A stretch of DNA of 64,000 bases from G963676655 sp963676655 (GTDB lineage: Bacteria > Verrucomicrobiota > Lentisphaeria > Victivallales > Victivallaceae): NCBI GenBank assembly GCA_963676655.2, contig CAXXKX010000003.1, forward strand, positions 2,914,001-2,978,000. The letters run 5' to 3'. Under the pieces are notes generated by a model. The model was given only the letters and a program-made list of their open reading frames with translations. It had not been told where the DNA came from and did not search any database. The translations under genes were made by a program, and so were the position numbers. Numbering within the stretch: the first letter of the stretch is position 1; every line of letters starts with the position of its first letter. This document shows, piece after piece, positions 1-9,004 of this stretch.

Positions 1-1
1 T

Positions 2-1012
2 GTTCGGAAGGCCGCAAGCCGGAATGATCTAGATATTGCGCTTTTTCCTTTAAGAATGTGGCTGAATATTAAGTCATTCAAAAACAAATTTCAGGTTCCG
101 ATTGTCGGTAATGATGACTCTGAAATAGAGCTTGTTACTTTGCCTAAATATATCAAGACAACTCCTGGTAGAAAAATATATTTGGACACTCCTTCACCCA
201 AAGGAGAAGGAATTGTTTCCTACTTGAAGATATGGTTAATTTTCAAGGACAATAAATGTGAATTGGCCGTTCGCGGCATGGGAAATAAGCTTCCCGAACC
301 TCTGGTTGAAATAGTGCAAGATATCAGGATTGGGAAATGTAAATATGCTAAAGGGCAAATATTTATCCAGAATATTGGTAAAATTATATCTATAGAGAAA
401 GAAGACGATAAAAAAATAATTGTCAAGATCAAGAATGATCAGGTTAATCAGCAGATCTTCAACTCCATAAAAACAATGAATGGCAATGTCATACTGTTGT
501 CGGCCAGTTCAAGTAAACTTAAAAAATTCAAAATCAAAATTCCGGAAAATCAGGACGACAGTATTGTTTTGCAGGGACAGATCCCGAAACCTGTCAACTA
601 TGCTGATGAAATAAATAAGCTTAACGATCAAATTGCCAGTATTCCTGATAAAATAGCAGGTACGAGAAGAGTAGAAGAAGAATTAAAGCACAAATTTAAT
701 GCTATACGCGATGAGTATGAAAAACTTAAGCGGGTCAGGATCCAAAATTCATATGAGCAAAAGAAATGGTATCAAGTTAGGAAAGAATATGAACTTTTGA
801 AAAAACAATACAATGAGGCAAAAAATTCATTACCAGATAAATTGAAAGAGATAAATAAGCACAAGCAACAACTTGAAACGCGAAAAAAACGTCTTGAGAA
901 AAAGCAGGAAGAAAGCCGAAAACAGAGTGAGGCCGCTAAAAATAATATCACTAATATCGGAAGAATTACGCTTTTCTACAATAAAATGAAATTAAGAGAA
1001 TATGAGCAATAA
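2..1012 (+). CDS. Partial coiled-coil protein of the envelope operon (5' end outside window)
   Basis: The frame is open from base 2 to the first in-frame ATG at 56, and the upstream residues (DLDIALFPLRMWLN) align with the domain start of the next gene product, so the gene probably begins before the window. The first ~170 residues form a mixed alpha/beta domain; residues ~185-300 (from the ATG) are strongly charged and predicted coiled coil. The segment IGKCKY...IKNDQVNQQIFNSIKTMNGNV matches IGQSEY...IENDASNKMIINQVKHMNGMV in the next gene, so the two are tandem paralogues. I do not recognise a named family. First visible gene of a ten-gene run on the plus strand; 25 bp separate it from the next gene. 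A structural or partner role in the envelope machine is inferred from context only. Confidence 0.75.
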   Translation, partial: VRKAASRNDLDIALFPLRMWLNIKSFKNKFQVPIVGNDDSEIELVTLPKYIKTTPGRKIYLDTPSPKGEGIVSYLKIWLIFKDNKCELAVRGMGNKLPEPLVEIVQDIRIGKCKYAKGQIFIQNIGKIISIEKEDDKKIIVKIKNDQVNQQIFNSIKTMNGNVILLSASSSKLKKFKIKIPENQDDSIVLQGQIPKPVNYADEINKLNDQIASIPDKIAGTRRVEEELKHKFNAIRDEYEKLKRVRIQNSYEQKKWYQVRKEYELLKKQYNEAKNSLPDKLKEINKHKQQLETRKKRLEKKQEESRKQSEAAKNNITNIGRITLFYNKMKLREYEQ

Positions 1013-1037
1013 ATCAGGGGTATATCAATAGATTTTT

Positions 1038-2135
1038 ATGAAAAAAGAAAACATAAAACTATTAGCTTTGTTCCTGTTTATTGGAGGAATTATCTACATA
1101 ATGGGGAAAACAGCCTTCAGCCAGTCAGCGGGCGGGGATATAAAGGAAGAAAAAAAAACGAGTGGCACAAAATCTGATGCTCAGGCGGACAAGCAATATA
1201 ATAAAAAAAATACGCCAACTTCCATTCCTGAAAAAACTCAACCTGACCGGTCCCGAAAGCAGGAAATCGCGACTCTTTCTAAACAGCCGGGAGCCGGCAG
1301 GCAAAACAATAAAAAAAACATTCCGGTTCATGTGCCTGAAAAATCTCAGCCGGATACCCGGCAAAGCCATGACAGGACAACTCCGGCAGCCACTTCGTCT
1401 GCCGCTAGTCAAAAGCCCCTGAAACCTCTGGAACAACCAAAATCGTCTTCCGGGCCGCGGCGCGAACAAGTTGCTGAGACTGGAACCAGGTCCGCTGTCG
1501 ATACTTCCATGTTTGCGCTGAATTTCTGGAAGGCACTGTATAACCGGACGAGAAAGATTGATATTTCTTTTGAAGGCGGAATCAATTCGGAAATGAATCT
1601 GGTCTTGGCGGAAGATTTTTCGATTGAGGCGTCCGGGAACCGAATATTCCTGTTCCAAAAAAATCGGGCGGAAAAGTTATATTTAATGGAATTCGTTAAC
1701 CAGGGCGGTTCCTTGCAAATCAAAATACTGGACCAGTTGCCGAAAGACCGGATGAGGATCATCAAAAAATTTAAAATTGGCCAAAGTGAGTATGACATAG
1801 ATAAACCGGTGATTGCAGATCCCGGACAGGCAAGAATGTTCAAGACGGATTTTCCAAAGTCATACTTTTTTGAGATTGAGAATGACGCATCCAATAAAAT
1901 GATTATAAATCAAGTGAAGCATATGAACGGAATGGTTTGTGCTTATTTTCCGGGAATAAACCGGCAATACAAGCTGCCTGATAAAGAGAAAGAAAAAAAA
2001 ATACTGCTCGAAATCCCCTTTTTACGAGAATCACGACAGTTTATTCAACTGATAGAACAGCAGAAAAAATTTTTACTAAGATATGAGCAATGTAATTTGA
2101 GGGTAATAAAGGTAAACAAGGTCACTTTAAAATGA
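1038..2135 (+). CDS. Membrane-anchored protein with Pro/Lys/Gln linker and paralogous C-terminal domain
   Basis: 365 aa. Residues ~7-25 (LLALFLFIGGIIYIMG) form one N-terminal TM or signal anchor. Residues ~30-150 are a low-complexity Lys/Gln/Pro/Ser linker of the kind that spans a periplasm. Residues ~155-350 form a globular domain related to that of the preceding gene (shared IGxxxY and ND..N..I...K.MNG pattern). The stop overlaps the next start (ATGA), implying translational coupling. No named family recognised. Likely an envelope-spanning partner of the ion-channel genes downstream; this is inference from topology and operon position. Confidence 0.8.
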   Translation: MKKENIKLLALFLFIGGIIYIMGKTAFSQSAGGDIKEEKKTSGTKSDAQADKQYNKKNTPTSIPEKTQPDRSRKQEIATLSKQPGAGRQNNKKNIPVHVPEKSQPDTRQSHDRTTPAATSSAASQKPLKPLEQPKSSSGPRREQVAETGTRSAVDTSMFALNFWKALYNRTRKIDISFEGGINSEMNLVLAEDFSIEASGNRIFLFQKNRAEKLYLMEFVNQGGSLQIKILDQLPKDRMRIIKKFKIGQSEYDIDKPVIADPGQARMFKTDFPKSYFFEIENDASNKMIINQVKHMNGMVCAYFPGINRQYKLPDKEKEKKILLEIPFLRESRQFIQLIEQQKKFLLRYEQCNLRVIKVNKVTLK

Positions 2136-5100
2136 ATAAGTTCAAACAATTGATTGGTGCGATCAATGCTTTGCTTAACGCATCGAATCAAACGGATTCA
2201 GAAGCCAACCGCAAATTGGCTGCCGATTATGCGCAGGCATGTTCGGTCCTTAAAAACCGGATTGAAAAATGCATGGTCCTGATTGAAGAAGCGAAAATGG
2301 CCGAGGCTGCAAGAATTGCCAATGCCACACCGGATTTGTGGGAATCGGCCAGGAGTCTTAATCTGGCAAAACGTTCAGCGTGGTATGAGCTATGTGAATT
2401 TTATGACTGGGAAGTTCCCGAAGATATAAGCAAATCACATTTGACCTATATCCAGCAGGAATTGGCAAGCGGTCGGGAACTGGCGCCGATGCTGAACTAT
2501 TACCGGGCCAGGATACATAAGTTAAGCGTTAGCGAGAAAGTTACGATATTGCGCAAGATCAGGAGTCTTGATTCCGGAAATCCGCAGTGGAACCAGGACT
2601 TGCTGGCGTTGGAATCAGAATATATAAAAGACTTGATGAGTCGTGCAAAAGAAGCGATTATAAATCATAATACCGGCGATCTGGAAGCCGTATACGCGGA
2701 ATTTACGAGTCCTGAAATAAAGCAAAAAGTCGATACCAAGGTGCTCGAAGGCTGTAAAAAGAAAATTGATGAATTCAACGGCGCAGCATTAAAACGCAAA
2801 GGGAATGACGTCTTGCTTCAGGTCGATAATGCATATGCAATGCAGGAGAGAGAGGAACTTGAACAAGCGTTGAAGATTTGGGATGAAGAGGTGGAGAATG
2901 ATAAATATTTTGCTTTCGCCGATCTCTCTCTTGAGCGCCTGAAAGCTCCCCGGAAATGGCTGGCGGAAGAGAAACTCAAGCTTGAAGAGGAAATCAAATA
3001 TAAAAAAGCAATTAAAGATTTTTCCGCTGCGATGGATAATAACGAAGACATCGGGGTTTTGGAAACAATGTTTTTCAATCTGGGAACGTTTGACGAAGGC
3101 GTCCCCCAGGAATTGCACATTCGTTATAATAATTTTGTCGAGAATTACGAACGGGCAAAGGTACGGCGTTTCATCATTAAATTAACTTTTTCTATTGCTT
3201 CGGTGATTATTGTTGCCATTTCCATATGGTGGGCAATCGGTCATTTTCAATATGAAAAAAAGCATAAGCGTTATCTGGCCCAGTTCAGCGCATTGCTGAA
3301 AGATAAAGCGGTGGATGAAGCGGAGAATGTTTTTGAGAAGCTGAAAAAGAGAGAACCGGACATCTATGCTTCTCCGGAAATCCAGGTGATTCTTCACGAC
3401 TTTACTGAACTCAGAAAAAAGGAGACTTTAAGAAGAGCTGATTTAGATCGTTACTTAAAAATCCTTGAATCACTTGCGGAAGATAATTTTGCCGATGAAA
3501 AGCGTTTTCAGGACACTTTGCAGCAGGCGGCTCCGTTTGTTGTCAGGCAGAATGAGAAAACCAGGTTTAACGCAATTAAAGATTCTTACAATGAGTATTT
3601 GTCGGATAAGAGAGAAAAACAAGAGGCGGAATTTACAATTGAGGTAAACAATATTTTATCATTGATCAGCGATTTTGATAAAAATGCCGATTCGGATGAT
3701 GAGAGAAAATTTGCCACGCAATATAATTTGCTTGAACGTAAAATTGCCGGGTTGACAAAATACAGTATTGATTCGGCTAAAATTCAAAAGGCAGTTATTA
3801 CTTTAAAAGAAAAAATGATGGATATAAAAATCAGGCATGAAGATTTATTGAAATATCGTAAGGCCATGATTGATTCTGTCAAGCAAATCGCTGAAACCAT
3901 AAAGAAAAACAATCTCAGGGCGCTCAAAAAACAAATACAGGACTTTTTGAAGATTGCAGGCCCCAAGGGAGAAGACAGCATATACGCAAAAGCGTTGAGC
4001 AACTACCCTCTGGTGGAAAATCTGACTTCTTTAGCTCGATACAATACAAAGAGCGTCACCGGCATTACCGCATTGTGGCAGGAAGTTAAAGACATTGGCA
4101 GCAAGAACAATCCCTGGTATATTCCGGCGGAGCAGCTAGCGAAAGCTTCTTCCAAAGCATCTTCCTCAAAAATCAATGCAATGCTGCAGCGGATTAAATA
4201 TGATTCAATGAAGTATTATCAGATCAAATTTATCAATAATAAAGGTGATACATATTGTTATTATTCGGCTAAAAGGCCACAGAAAGTCAGCTCCGGTGCC
4301 GGAACTAATATGAGTGCGCAAATTCTTACGGCGGATAAAAAGACCTCTCCTGCTTCATTTAAAATGCAAAAAGGAGTCTGGCAGATATCTCAAAACTTTC
4401 AAGTATACTCAATTCCCGGTTACAAATTTAGAAATTCCTATGTTCCGGAATACAAGGAAGCATGGGATACGCTGATTCAGGCGTCTTCTTCAATCAACTA
4501 TCTCAATGTCGAAACCGTTTTTATTGATTGGATCGAAAAAACGGCTAAGGACCCTCAAATTAATCCTCTTATCAAATACCGGTTGCTTTTACGGGCGGCG
4601 GATGTTCTGTCGCAGGTTTCCACGTGTTCGGACGAAATCAACGAATATATTGAAAACTTGAAGCCGGTTAAAGTATTTTCATTAAAGAATAATTTGACTT
4701 TTTTAAATCTAACGCCAGAACAGTTTCGCGGCATTAATATTATGATTGCGGATGCTCCTTTGGATAAATTACGAACATTAGCCAACAATTATTCCGCCCG
4801 AAACAGTATCCTTAAGGATATTCTGGGCGTTCAATTGAAATGGGCAGGGATGATAATAGAGAGCGATGGCAAACCGCTTGCAGTTATCGGCTTGAATAAC
4901 AGTTTGGCGCAGGAGGTATGGATGCTGGAAGTCAAGACTCCTCCCCGGATAACGTTTAAGAGAATTGGTTTTACTCAACAAGGCAAATTCACCCCGAGCG
5001 TTCCGCTTAATGAATTGATTGCCGGAAGTTATTTGTTCTGTCCAAAAGCCGGGTTCAACACTAAAATCCTGGCTGAGGCGATTAAGAAAAGATTTAATGC

Positions 5101-5146
5101 AAAATATATTGTCTGGCCGGATTTATGGCCGGTAAACTGTCGATAA
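2132..5146 (+). CDS. Large helical membrane-anchored protein, function unknown
   Basis: 1004 aa. The start overlaps the previous stop by 4 bp (ATGA). The sequence is almost entirely alpha-helical and charged, with one clear TM helix at about residues 348-367 (FSIASVIIVAISIWWAIGHF). That leaves ~345 residues on the presumed cytoplasmic side and ~635 on the other. The stretch after the TM (DEAENVFEKLKKREPD) resembles TPR or spectrin-like helical repeats. The last ~250 residues are less helical and may form a folded domain. No catalytic motif seen and no family recognised. The size, single TM and tight coupling suggest a scaffold linking cytoplasmic and periplasmic parts of the complex encoded by this operon. 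Confidence 0.85.
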   Translation: MNKFKQLIGAINALLNASNQTDSEANRKLAADYAQACSVLKNRIEKCMVLIEEAKMAEAARIANATPDLWESARSLNLAKRSAWYELCEFYDWEVPEDISKSHLTYIQQELASGRELAPMLNYYRARIHKLSVSEKVTILRKIRSLDSGNPQWNQDLLALESEYIKDLMSRAKEAIINHNTGDLEAVYAEFTSPEIKQKVDTKVLEGCKKKIDEFNGAALKRKGNDVLLQVDNAYAMQEREELEQALKIWDEEVENDKYFAFADLSLERLKAPRKWLAEEKLKLEEEIKYKKAIKDFSAAMDNNEDIGVLETMFFNLGTFDEGVPQELHIRYNNFVENYERAKVRRFIIKLTFSIASVIIVAISIWWAIGHFQYEKKHKRYLAQFSALLKDKAVDEAENVFEKLKKREPDIYASPEIQVILHDFTELRKKETLRRADLDRYLKILESLAEDNFADEKRFQDTLQQAAPFVVRQNEKTRFNAIKDSYNEYLSDKREKQEAEFTIEVNNILSLISDFDKNADSDDERKFATQYNLLERKIAGLTKYSIDSAKIQKAVITLKEKMMDIKIRHEDLLKYRKAMIDSVKQIAETIKKNNLRALKKQIQDFLKIAGPKGEDSIYAKALSNYPLVENLTSLARYNTKSVTGITALWQEVKDIGSKNNPWYIPAEQLAKASSKASSSKINAMLQRIKYDSMKYYQIKFINNKGDTYCYYSAKRPQKVSSGAGTNMSAQILTADKKTSPASFKMQKGVWQISQNFQVYSIPGYKFRNSYVPEYKEAWDTLIQASSSINYLNVETVFIDWIEKTAKDPQINPLIKYRLLLRAADVLSQVSTCSDEINEYIENLKPVKVFSLKNNLTFLNLTPEQFRGINIMIADAPLDKLRTLANNYSARNSILKDILGVQLKWAGMIIESDGKPLAVIGLNNSLAQEVWMLEVKTPPRITFKRIGFTQQGKFTPSVPLNELIAGSYLFCPKAGFNTKILAEAIKKRFNAKYIVWPDLWPVNCR

Positions 5147-5172
5147 ATTTTATATTGGGAAAGTCGCATATT

Positions 5173-6195
5173 ATGGAATATTACATTAGACGCAATGGGA
5201 AAATAATAGGTCCGGTGGCTGACGCAAAAATTCGCTCAATGTATGCCATGCAAAAATTGAATCCTGAGAATGAGATTTCAGTCGATCAGGAAAACTGGCA
5301 AAAATTGTCTGATTTTATGCAGCCGGCATCCTCTGTCCCAATGACTCCACATCCCGAAGTAACTCCCATGCCTCAATTCACTCCGATTACTCCTGTTCCG
5401 GCGAAGGCCCCGCCGTCAAGTCAAGCTGCCCCGCCGCCAAGTCAAGCTGCCCCGCCGCCAACGCAGGATTTTTCTCCGACAGATAATTCACCAATGGCGC
5501 CTATTCTTAAAGATCGTCGTCAAACTCAAAGCAATCAAGTCAGGCCGGAAGATATCACTAGTATCGGCCAGATTTTTGACTTGCTTTTCACATTTTCATT
5601 CATGGCTGATTGTTTTAAACTGCTGTTTGCTCCGATGCAGGCGGTTGATCAATTAAGAGAGAAATACGGTACGACCGGAGCATGGGCCGGTAGTATTTTC
5701 TATTCAATGATCCCGATTGGCTGTTTGGCTTATTTCGTGTATTTTGAGCTTCCCAAAAGCGTGGTCCAATCCGGAACCGTGGTTTTGCGGCTTATCGTCA
5801 TCATACTGGTTCTAATTGCTTGTGCCTGTGCTTCGACATTTATTACCGGGATTTTTCTCGGCGACTCAAAGAAGCCTTTTGCTTATGATATTCTGAGTAG
5901 TTGCGGGGTGATAACCTATATTCCGCTTGGCTTTCTGGCCTGTTTTTTGTGTTGGAAACATCTGGGTTCTAAGATAATGAAACAGGGAGAATTACAATAT
6001 TTCATGTTTGCCGTTCTCTCATTTATTTTTCTATTCTGCGTCGCGTCGGGAATTATCTATCTGTACGGCAGTCTATCAAAAATATATAAAATCAAGGAAA
6101 AAATGCTGGTGTCGGCCGTTGCCTTGATTATCACCGCCACTTTCGCTCTGTTTTCTTTTGCCGTCAAAATAATCGCAAAAGAATGGGGACCATAA
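5173..6195 (+). CDS. GYF_2-domain multi-pass membrane protein
   Basis: About 340 aa from the ATG at 5173. An in-frame upstream ATG at 5125 overlaps the preceding gene, but the GYF_2 fold begins exactly at 5173 (MEYYIRRNGKIIGPV) and a GGGAAAG stretch lies ~10 nt upstream, so the later start is preferred. Residues 1-48 match GYF_2 (DUF4339): YY-x-x-NG-x-x-GPV and a late W in QENWQKL. A Pro/Gln/Ala linker (~55-105) includes the repeat PPSSQAAPPPSQAAPP. The C-terminal half has about five hydrophobic helices, a Yip1-like layout. Such domains are thought to mediate protein interaction. The stop abuts the next start with no gap (TAA then ATG). Confidence 0.8.
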   Translation: MEYYIRRNGKIIGPVADAKIRSMYAMQKLNPENEISVDQENWQKLSDFMQPASSVPMTPHPEVTPMPQFTPITPVPAKAPPSSQAAPPPSQAAPPPTQDFSPTDNSPMAPILKDRRQTQSNQVRPEDITSIGQIFDLLFTFSFMADCFKLLFAPMQAVDQLREKYGTTGAWAGSIFYSMIPIGCLAYFVYFELPKSVVQSGTVVLRLIVIILVLIACACASTFITGIFLGDSKKPFAYDILSSCGVITYIPLGFLACFLCWKHLGSKIMKQGELQYFMFAVLSFIFLFCVASGIIYLYGSLSKIYKIKEKMLVSAVALIITATFALFSFAVKIIAKEWGP

Positions 6196-7290
6196 ATGCA
6201 ATATCATTTGTCATGGAATAATAATATTTACGGGCCCTGTTCACGGGAAGAGGTCCGTAACCTCTATGAGCGAAAAATGATTCCGGCGGGTGCATTTATC
6301 TCGGTGGACAATGGTCCCTGGCAAACTTTTGAAGGCGGGATCATTGATGCCGCACCTAAGATGAAATGTCCGCCGCCGCCGTTGACAAAGCCCGGCCCCC
6401 CTCGGAACATGGTTGCAGTATCACAAAATTTTATTCCCTGGGGAGAGATTTTTTCTCTACGTTTCATCAAAAAGAAAAGTGTTATGCTGGTCCTGATTTT
6501 TGCCGGTCTGCCTTTTCTCATTCTGGCGGTTGCTAAATTTACCTTTGTAATCTGGGGCATATATTTTTGTCTGGTCTGGGCCGGAGTCTTTTGTCTGTTG
6601 CTGCGTCCTTCGGAAATGACTGTCAAATCATCAATCCGTTATGGTTTGTTCACGGCATTGATCGGTATTCCATTTCTTTTGCTGGCCCAGCGTTTACCGG
6701 TTATTTCGTCTTTTTACGATGTGTTGGCCGGGCGCTCTACCAACCAGAACTTTTTCAGAATAGTTACCGGATTCATTTTGGGGGTTGGCGTCTGTGAAGA
6801 GCTGACTAAAATTTTACCCCTGGTTTTATTTGCCAGAAAAAAAATATGTTCCGTCAACTCTTTTATTTTTATGGGGATTATTTCCGGGTTTGGATTTGCC
6901 GTCGCAGAAAACATTGATTACGGCAAACGTTGCGGACTTCAAATGCGGTCCCTGGCCGGATTGTCGCCCGAAATAAGCATTGTCAAATATGCAGAGCTGC
7001 TCAGTATTCAACTTCTGAGGTTTATTTCTCTGCCGTTGTTTCATGCCGCATGGAGCGGGATTTTCGCCTGGTTCGTATGTAATTATTTTCGTAAAAAAGA
7101 TTTTTCATATTTTTGGATGGGACTTTTTTTTACCGCGATACTTCACGGGGTGTATGACGCAAGCTGCATGATTTCAATCTATCTCTCATTTGCCGTCGGC
7201 ATAACCTGTGTTTATTTGCTGCTGGCGTTCTTTACGCTGGGTTCGCACGAAGGCGATGACATTTTGAATCTGAAATTAAACCTCAAATAA
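6196..7290 (+). CDS. GYF_2-PrsW intramembrane protease fusion
   Basis: 364 aa. Residues 1-48 are a second GYF_2 domain (GPCSREEVRNLYE; NGPWQTF). After a Pro-rich linker come about eight TM helices carrying the PrsW-family signature: E201-E202-x-x-K205 (CEELTK), F-x-x-x-E238-N (FAVAEN), H283 (FHAAW) and H317 with D321 (LHGVYD). PrsW-type enzymes cut membrane proteins such as anti-sigma factors within or next to the bilayer. All expected acidic and His residues are present, so it is probably active. The preceding gene ends on the base before this start, and the channel gene follows after 15 bp. The substrate is unknown; the single-TM proteins of this operon are the obvious candidates (inference). 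Confidence 0.88.
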   Translation: MQYHLSWNNNIYGPCSREEVRNLYERKMIPAGAFISVDNGPWQTFEGGIIDAAPKMKCPPPPLTKPGPPRNMVAVSQNFIPWGEIFSLRFIKKKSVMLVLIFAGLPFLILAVAKFTFVIWGIYFCLVWAGVFCLLLRPSEMTVKSSIRYGLFTALIGIPFLLLAQRLPVISSFYDVLAGRSTNQNFFRIVTGFILGVGVCEELTKILPLVLFARKKICSVNSFIFMGIISGFGFAVAENIDYGKRCGLQMRSLAGLSPEISIVKYAELLSIQLLRFISLPLFHAAWSGIFAWFVCNYFRKKDFSYFWMGLFFTAILHGVYDASCMISIYLSFAVGITCVYLLLAFFTLGSHEGDDILNLKLNLK

Positions 7291-7305
7291 TAAGGAGTAT
7301 TACTT

Positions 7306-8175
7306 ATGCAATTAAGTTGGAACAAGAGTGATATTGAATGTAAATTCGGCTTTCCCGGCAAGAAATTTACTGATGCCGGAGTAGCATTCACAGTTATTTG
7401 GGGGGTAGTCTTTTCCTTGCTCTTTTACGGTCTGCTGATTTGCGTCAGAAAAGCTTTTCCTTCTCTTGTGATGTTTTTCCACGGCGGCGAAGCCAATCGC
7501 AGCTCAATCCCTTATTTTATTGTTTTTTTTACCAGCTGGAGCCTGGCCATTCTTTTCGTTAAGAGTTTCAAGTTATCGCTCCAGGCTAAAGCTTTGAAAT
7601 TGAAAATCATCCCGGACGACAGTGATTTTATCCTTTCTCCAATGACTGCGCCGGGCGTCTTGAAAAACCTTTACATGCTGGTTGATAATCCGAAACGGTT
7701 CATGCTTTTCAATCGTATTGAACGCGCTTTGTCCAACTTGAAGAATATAGGGCGTATTTCTGATGTAGCGGAAACACTCTCCTCGCAAGCTGAGATAGAT
7801 GAACAGTTCAGTGAATCCACCTACACCCTGATTCGCGGTTTTATCTGGGCCATTCCGGTCCTGGGCTTTATCGGCACGGTTCTGGGATTGTCACAGGCGG
7901 TCGGAGGGTTTGGTTCGGTTATTGCTTCCGGAGCTTCCATGGATGAACTGAAACAATCCCTTGGCGGAGTGACCGGGGGATTGGCGACTGCCTTTGAGAC
8001 AACTCTGATTGCCCTGATTGCCGCACTGTTTGTGCAAATCTTGTTGACAATGCTGAAGAAAAAAGAAGAGGATTTTCTGGAGCAATGCTCGGATTATTGC
8101 CATAAGAACATTATTGCCAAACTGAAAACGATGGGTATAGACGATTCCCACGATTTCTTCAATCAGGAAAGTTGA
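7306..8175 (+). CDS. MotA/TolQ/ExbB-type proton channel subunit
   Basis: 289 aa with a good RBS (AAGGAG, 8 nt before ATG). TM segments lie at about residues 24-45, 65-85, 180-200 and 225-247. The last two with their loop (AIPVLGFIGTVLGLSQAVGGF ... TGGLATAFETTLIALIAALF) are the hallmark of the MotA/TolQ/ExbB family: GFIGTVLGL in the third helix and the small-residue/Thr-rich final helix. Known members form pentamers around two B subunits and convert proton or sodium flow into work. The next gene follows after 3 bp and encodes a candidate B subunit. The length is close to TolQ/ExbB. Which ion is used cannot be told from the sequence. Confidence 0.9.
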   Translation: MQLSWNKSDIECKFGFPGKKFTDAGVAFTVIWGVVFSLLFYGLLICVRKAFPSLVMFFHGGEANRSSIPYFIVFFTSWSLAILFVKSFKLSLQAKALKLKIIPDDSDFILSPMTAPGVLKNLYMLVDNPKRFMLFNRIERALSNLKNIGRISDVAETLSSQAEIDEQFSESTYTLIRGFIWAIPVLGFIGTVLGLSQAVGGFGSVIASGASMDELKQSLGGVTGGLATAFETTLIALIAALFVQILLTMLKKKEEDFLEQCSDYCHKNIIAKLKTMGIDDSHDFFNQES

Positions 8176-8178
8176 TCA

Positions 8179-8988
8179 ATGTCACGACGTCAGAAAAGTC
8201 ATGCATCTCCGGTTTCGCTTTTCTCGTTTCAGGATATCATTACGAGTATAACCGGCATCATGATCCTGGTGGTTATTATTTTTATTCTCCAATTGATAAA
8301 TATTTCTGCTTCCAACGCATCGCCAACCGAGAAGAATATGGTTAAACAGGCGGATAAAATGCTGGATAGTGAATTGGCGAGAATTGCGGCAATTCAAAAA
8401 AATATCAAGTTAATCGAAGCCACCGGCAATATTGACAAAATTGATTTGAAAAAGGTTTCTGAAAAAATTATTTCGATGCGGGAAGAGCTGGAGAAGATAA
8501 AAAAACAAACCGCGACCGTCAGAGAGAAGAATGCGTCCGTCATAACGGATATTGCCGAGTATCAAGCCAAACAAAAGAAAATCAAACAGCAGGAAGCTAA
8601 AATCAAAAAGCTCATCGAAGAACAGGTTATGAAGCAGAAAAAAGCGGATAAGGATTTGAAAAAAATGCTTAAACAAAAATTGTTTTCTGTTGTTTCCAGC
8701 GACGGCAAGGTTCCAATCTTTATTATTTGCGGCGGCAACCAGATCAAAATTCTCGCGGACCAGGGACAAAATGAAAAAATCCTGACCGACTCATCCAATG
8801 ATATGTTTGTGATTATTCAAAAGCTTTTGGCATTTCTGAGAACCAGATCCAGTTCCAGGGAATATCTCTCGATTATGGTAACGCCGGAGTCCGCCGGGTA
8901 TGTTCGCAGAATGCCGACTCTTATTCCCCAGTTCGACACCAGTTATATTCCGATTGAACATGTTAATATAATGAGCAAAAGCCGATAA
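8179..8988 (+). CDS. ExbD/TolR/MotB-like single-TM coiled-coil protein (B1)
   Basis: 269 aa. A short N-terminal cytoplasmic tail is followed by SLFSFQDIITSITGIMILVVIIFIL, one TM helix with Asp19 at its head, the position of the proton-carrying Asp in ExbD, TolR and MotB. Residues ~50-165 are a Lys/Glu/Gln coiled coil; residues ~170-269 form a compact C-terminal domain (VPIFIICGG ... YLSIMVTPES). No OmpA-like peptidoglycan-binding signature is seen, unlike MotB or ZorB. Lies 3 bp after the channel gene. The C-terminal domain shows the same ordered pattern as the next gene product, so the two may form a heterodimer. The role as channel partner is inferred from family architecture and gene order. 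Confidence 0.8.
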   Translation: MSRRQKSHASPVSLFSFQDIITSITGIMILVVIIFILQLINISASNASPTEKNMVKQADKMLDSELARIAAIQKNIKLIEATGNIDKIDLKKVSEKIISMREELEKIKKQTATVREKNASVITDIAEYQAKQKKIKQQEAKIKKLIEEQVMKQKKADKDLKKMLKQKLFSVVSSDGKVPIFIICGGNQIKILADQGQNEKILTDSSNDMFVIIQKLLAFLRTRSSSREYLSIMVTPESAGYVRRMPTLIPQFDTSYIPIEHVNIMSKSR

Positions 8989-9004
8989 TTAACCGGGAGC
9001 GTAA

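Noticed and set aside
1125..1658. 177-codon minus-strand open frame
   Set aside because: Antisense to the Pro/Lys linker protein of the envelope operon; no coding features of its own.
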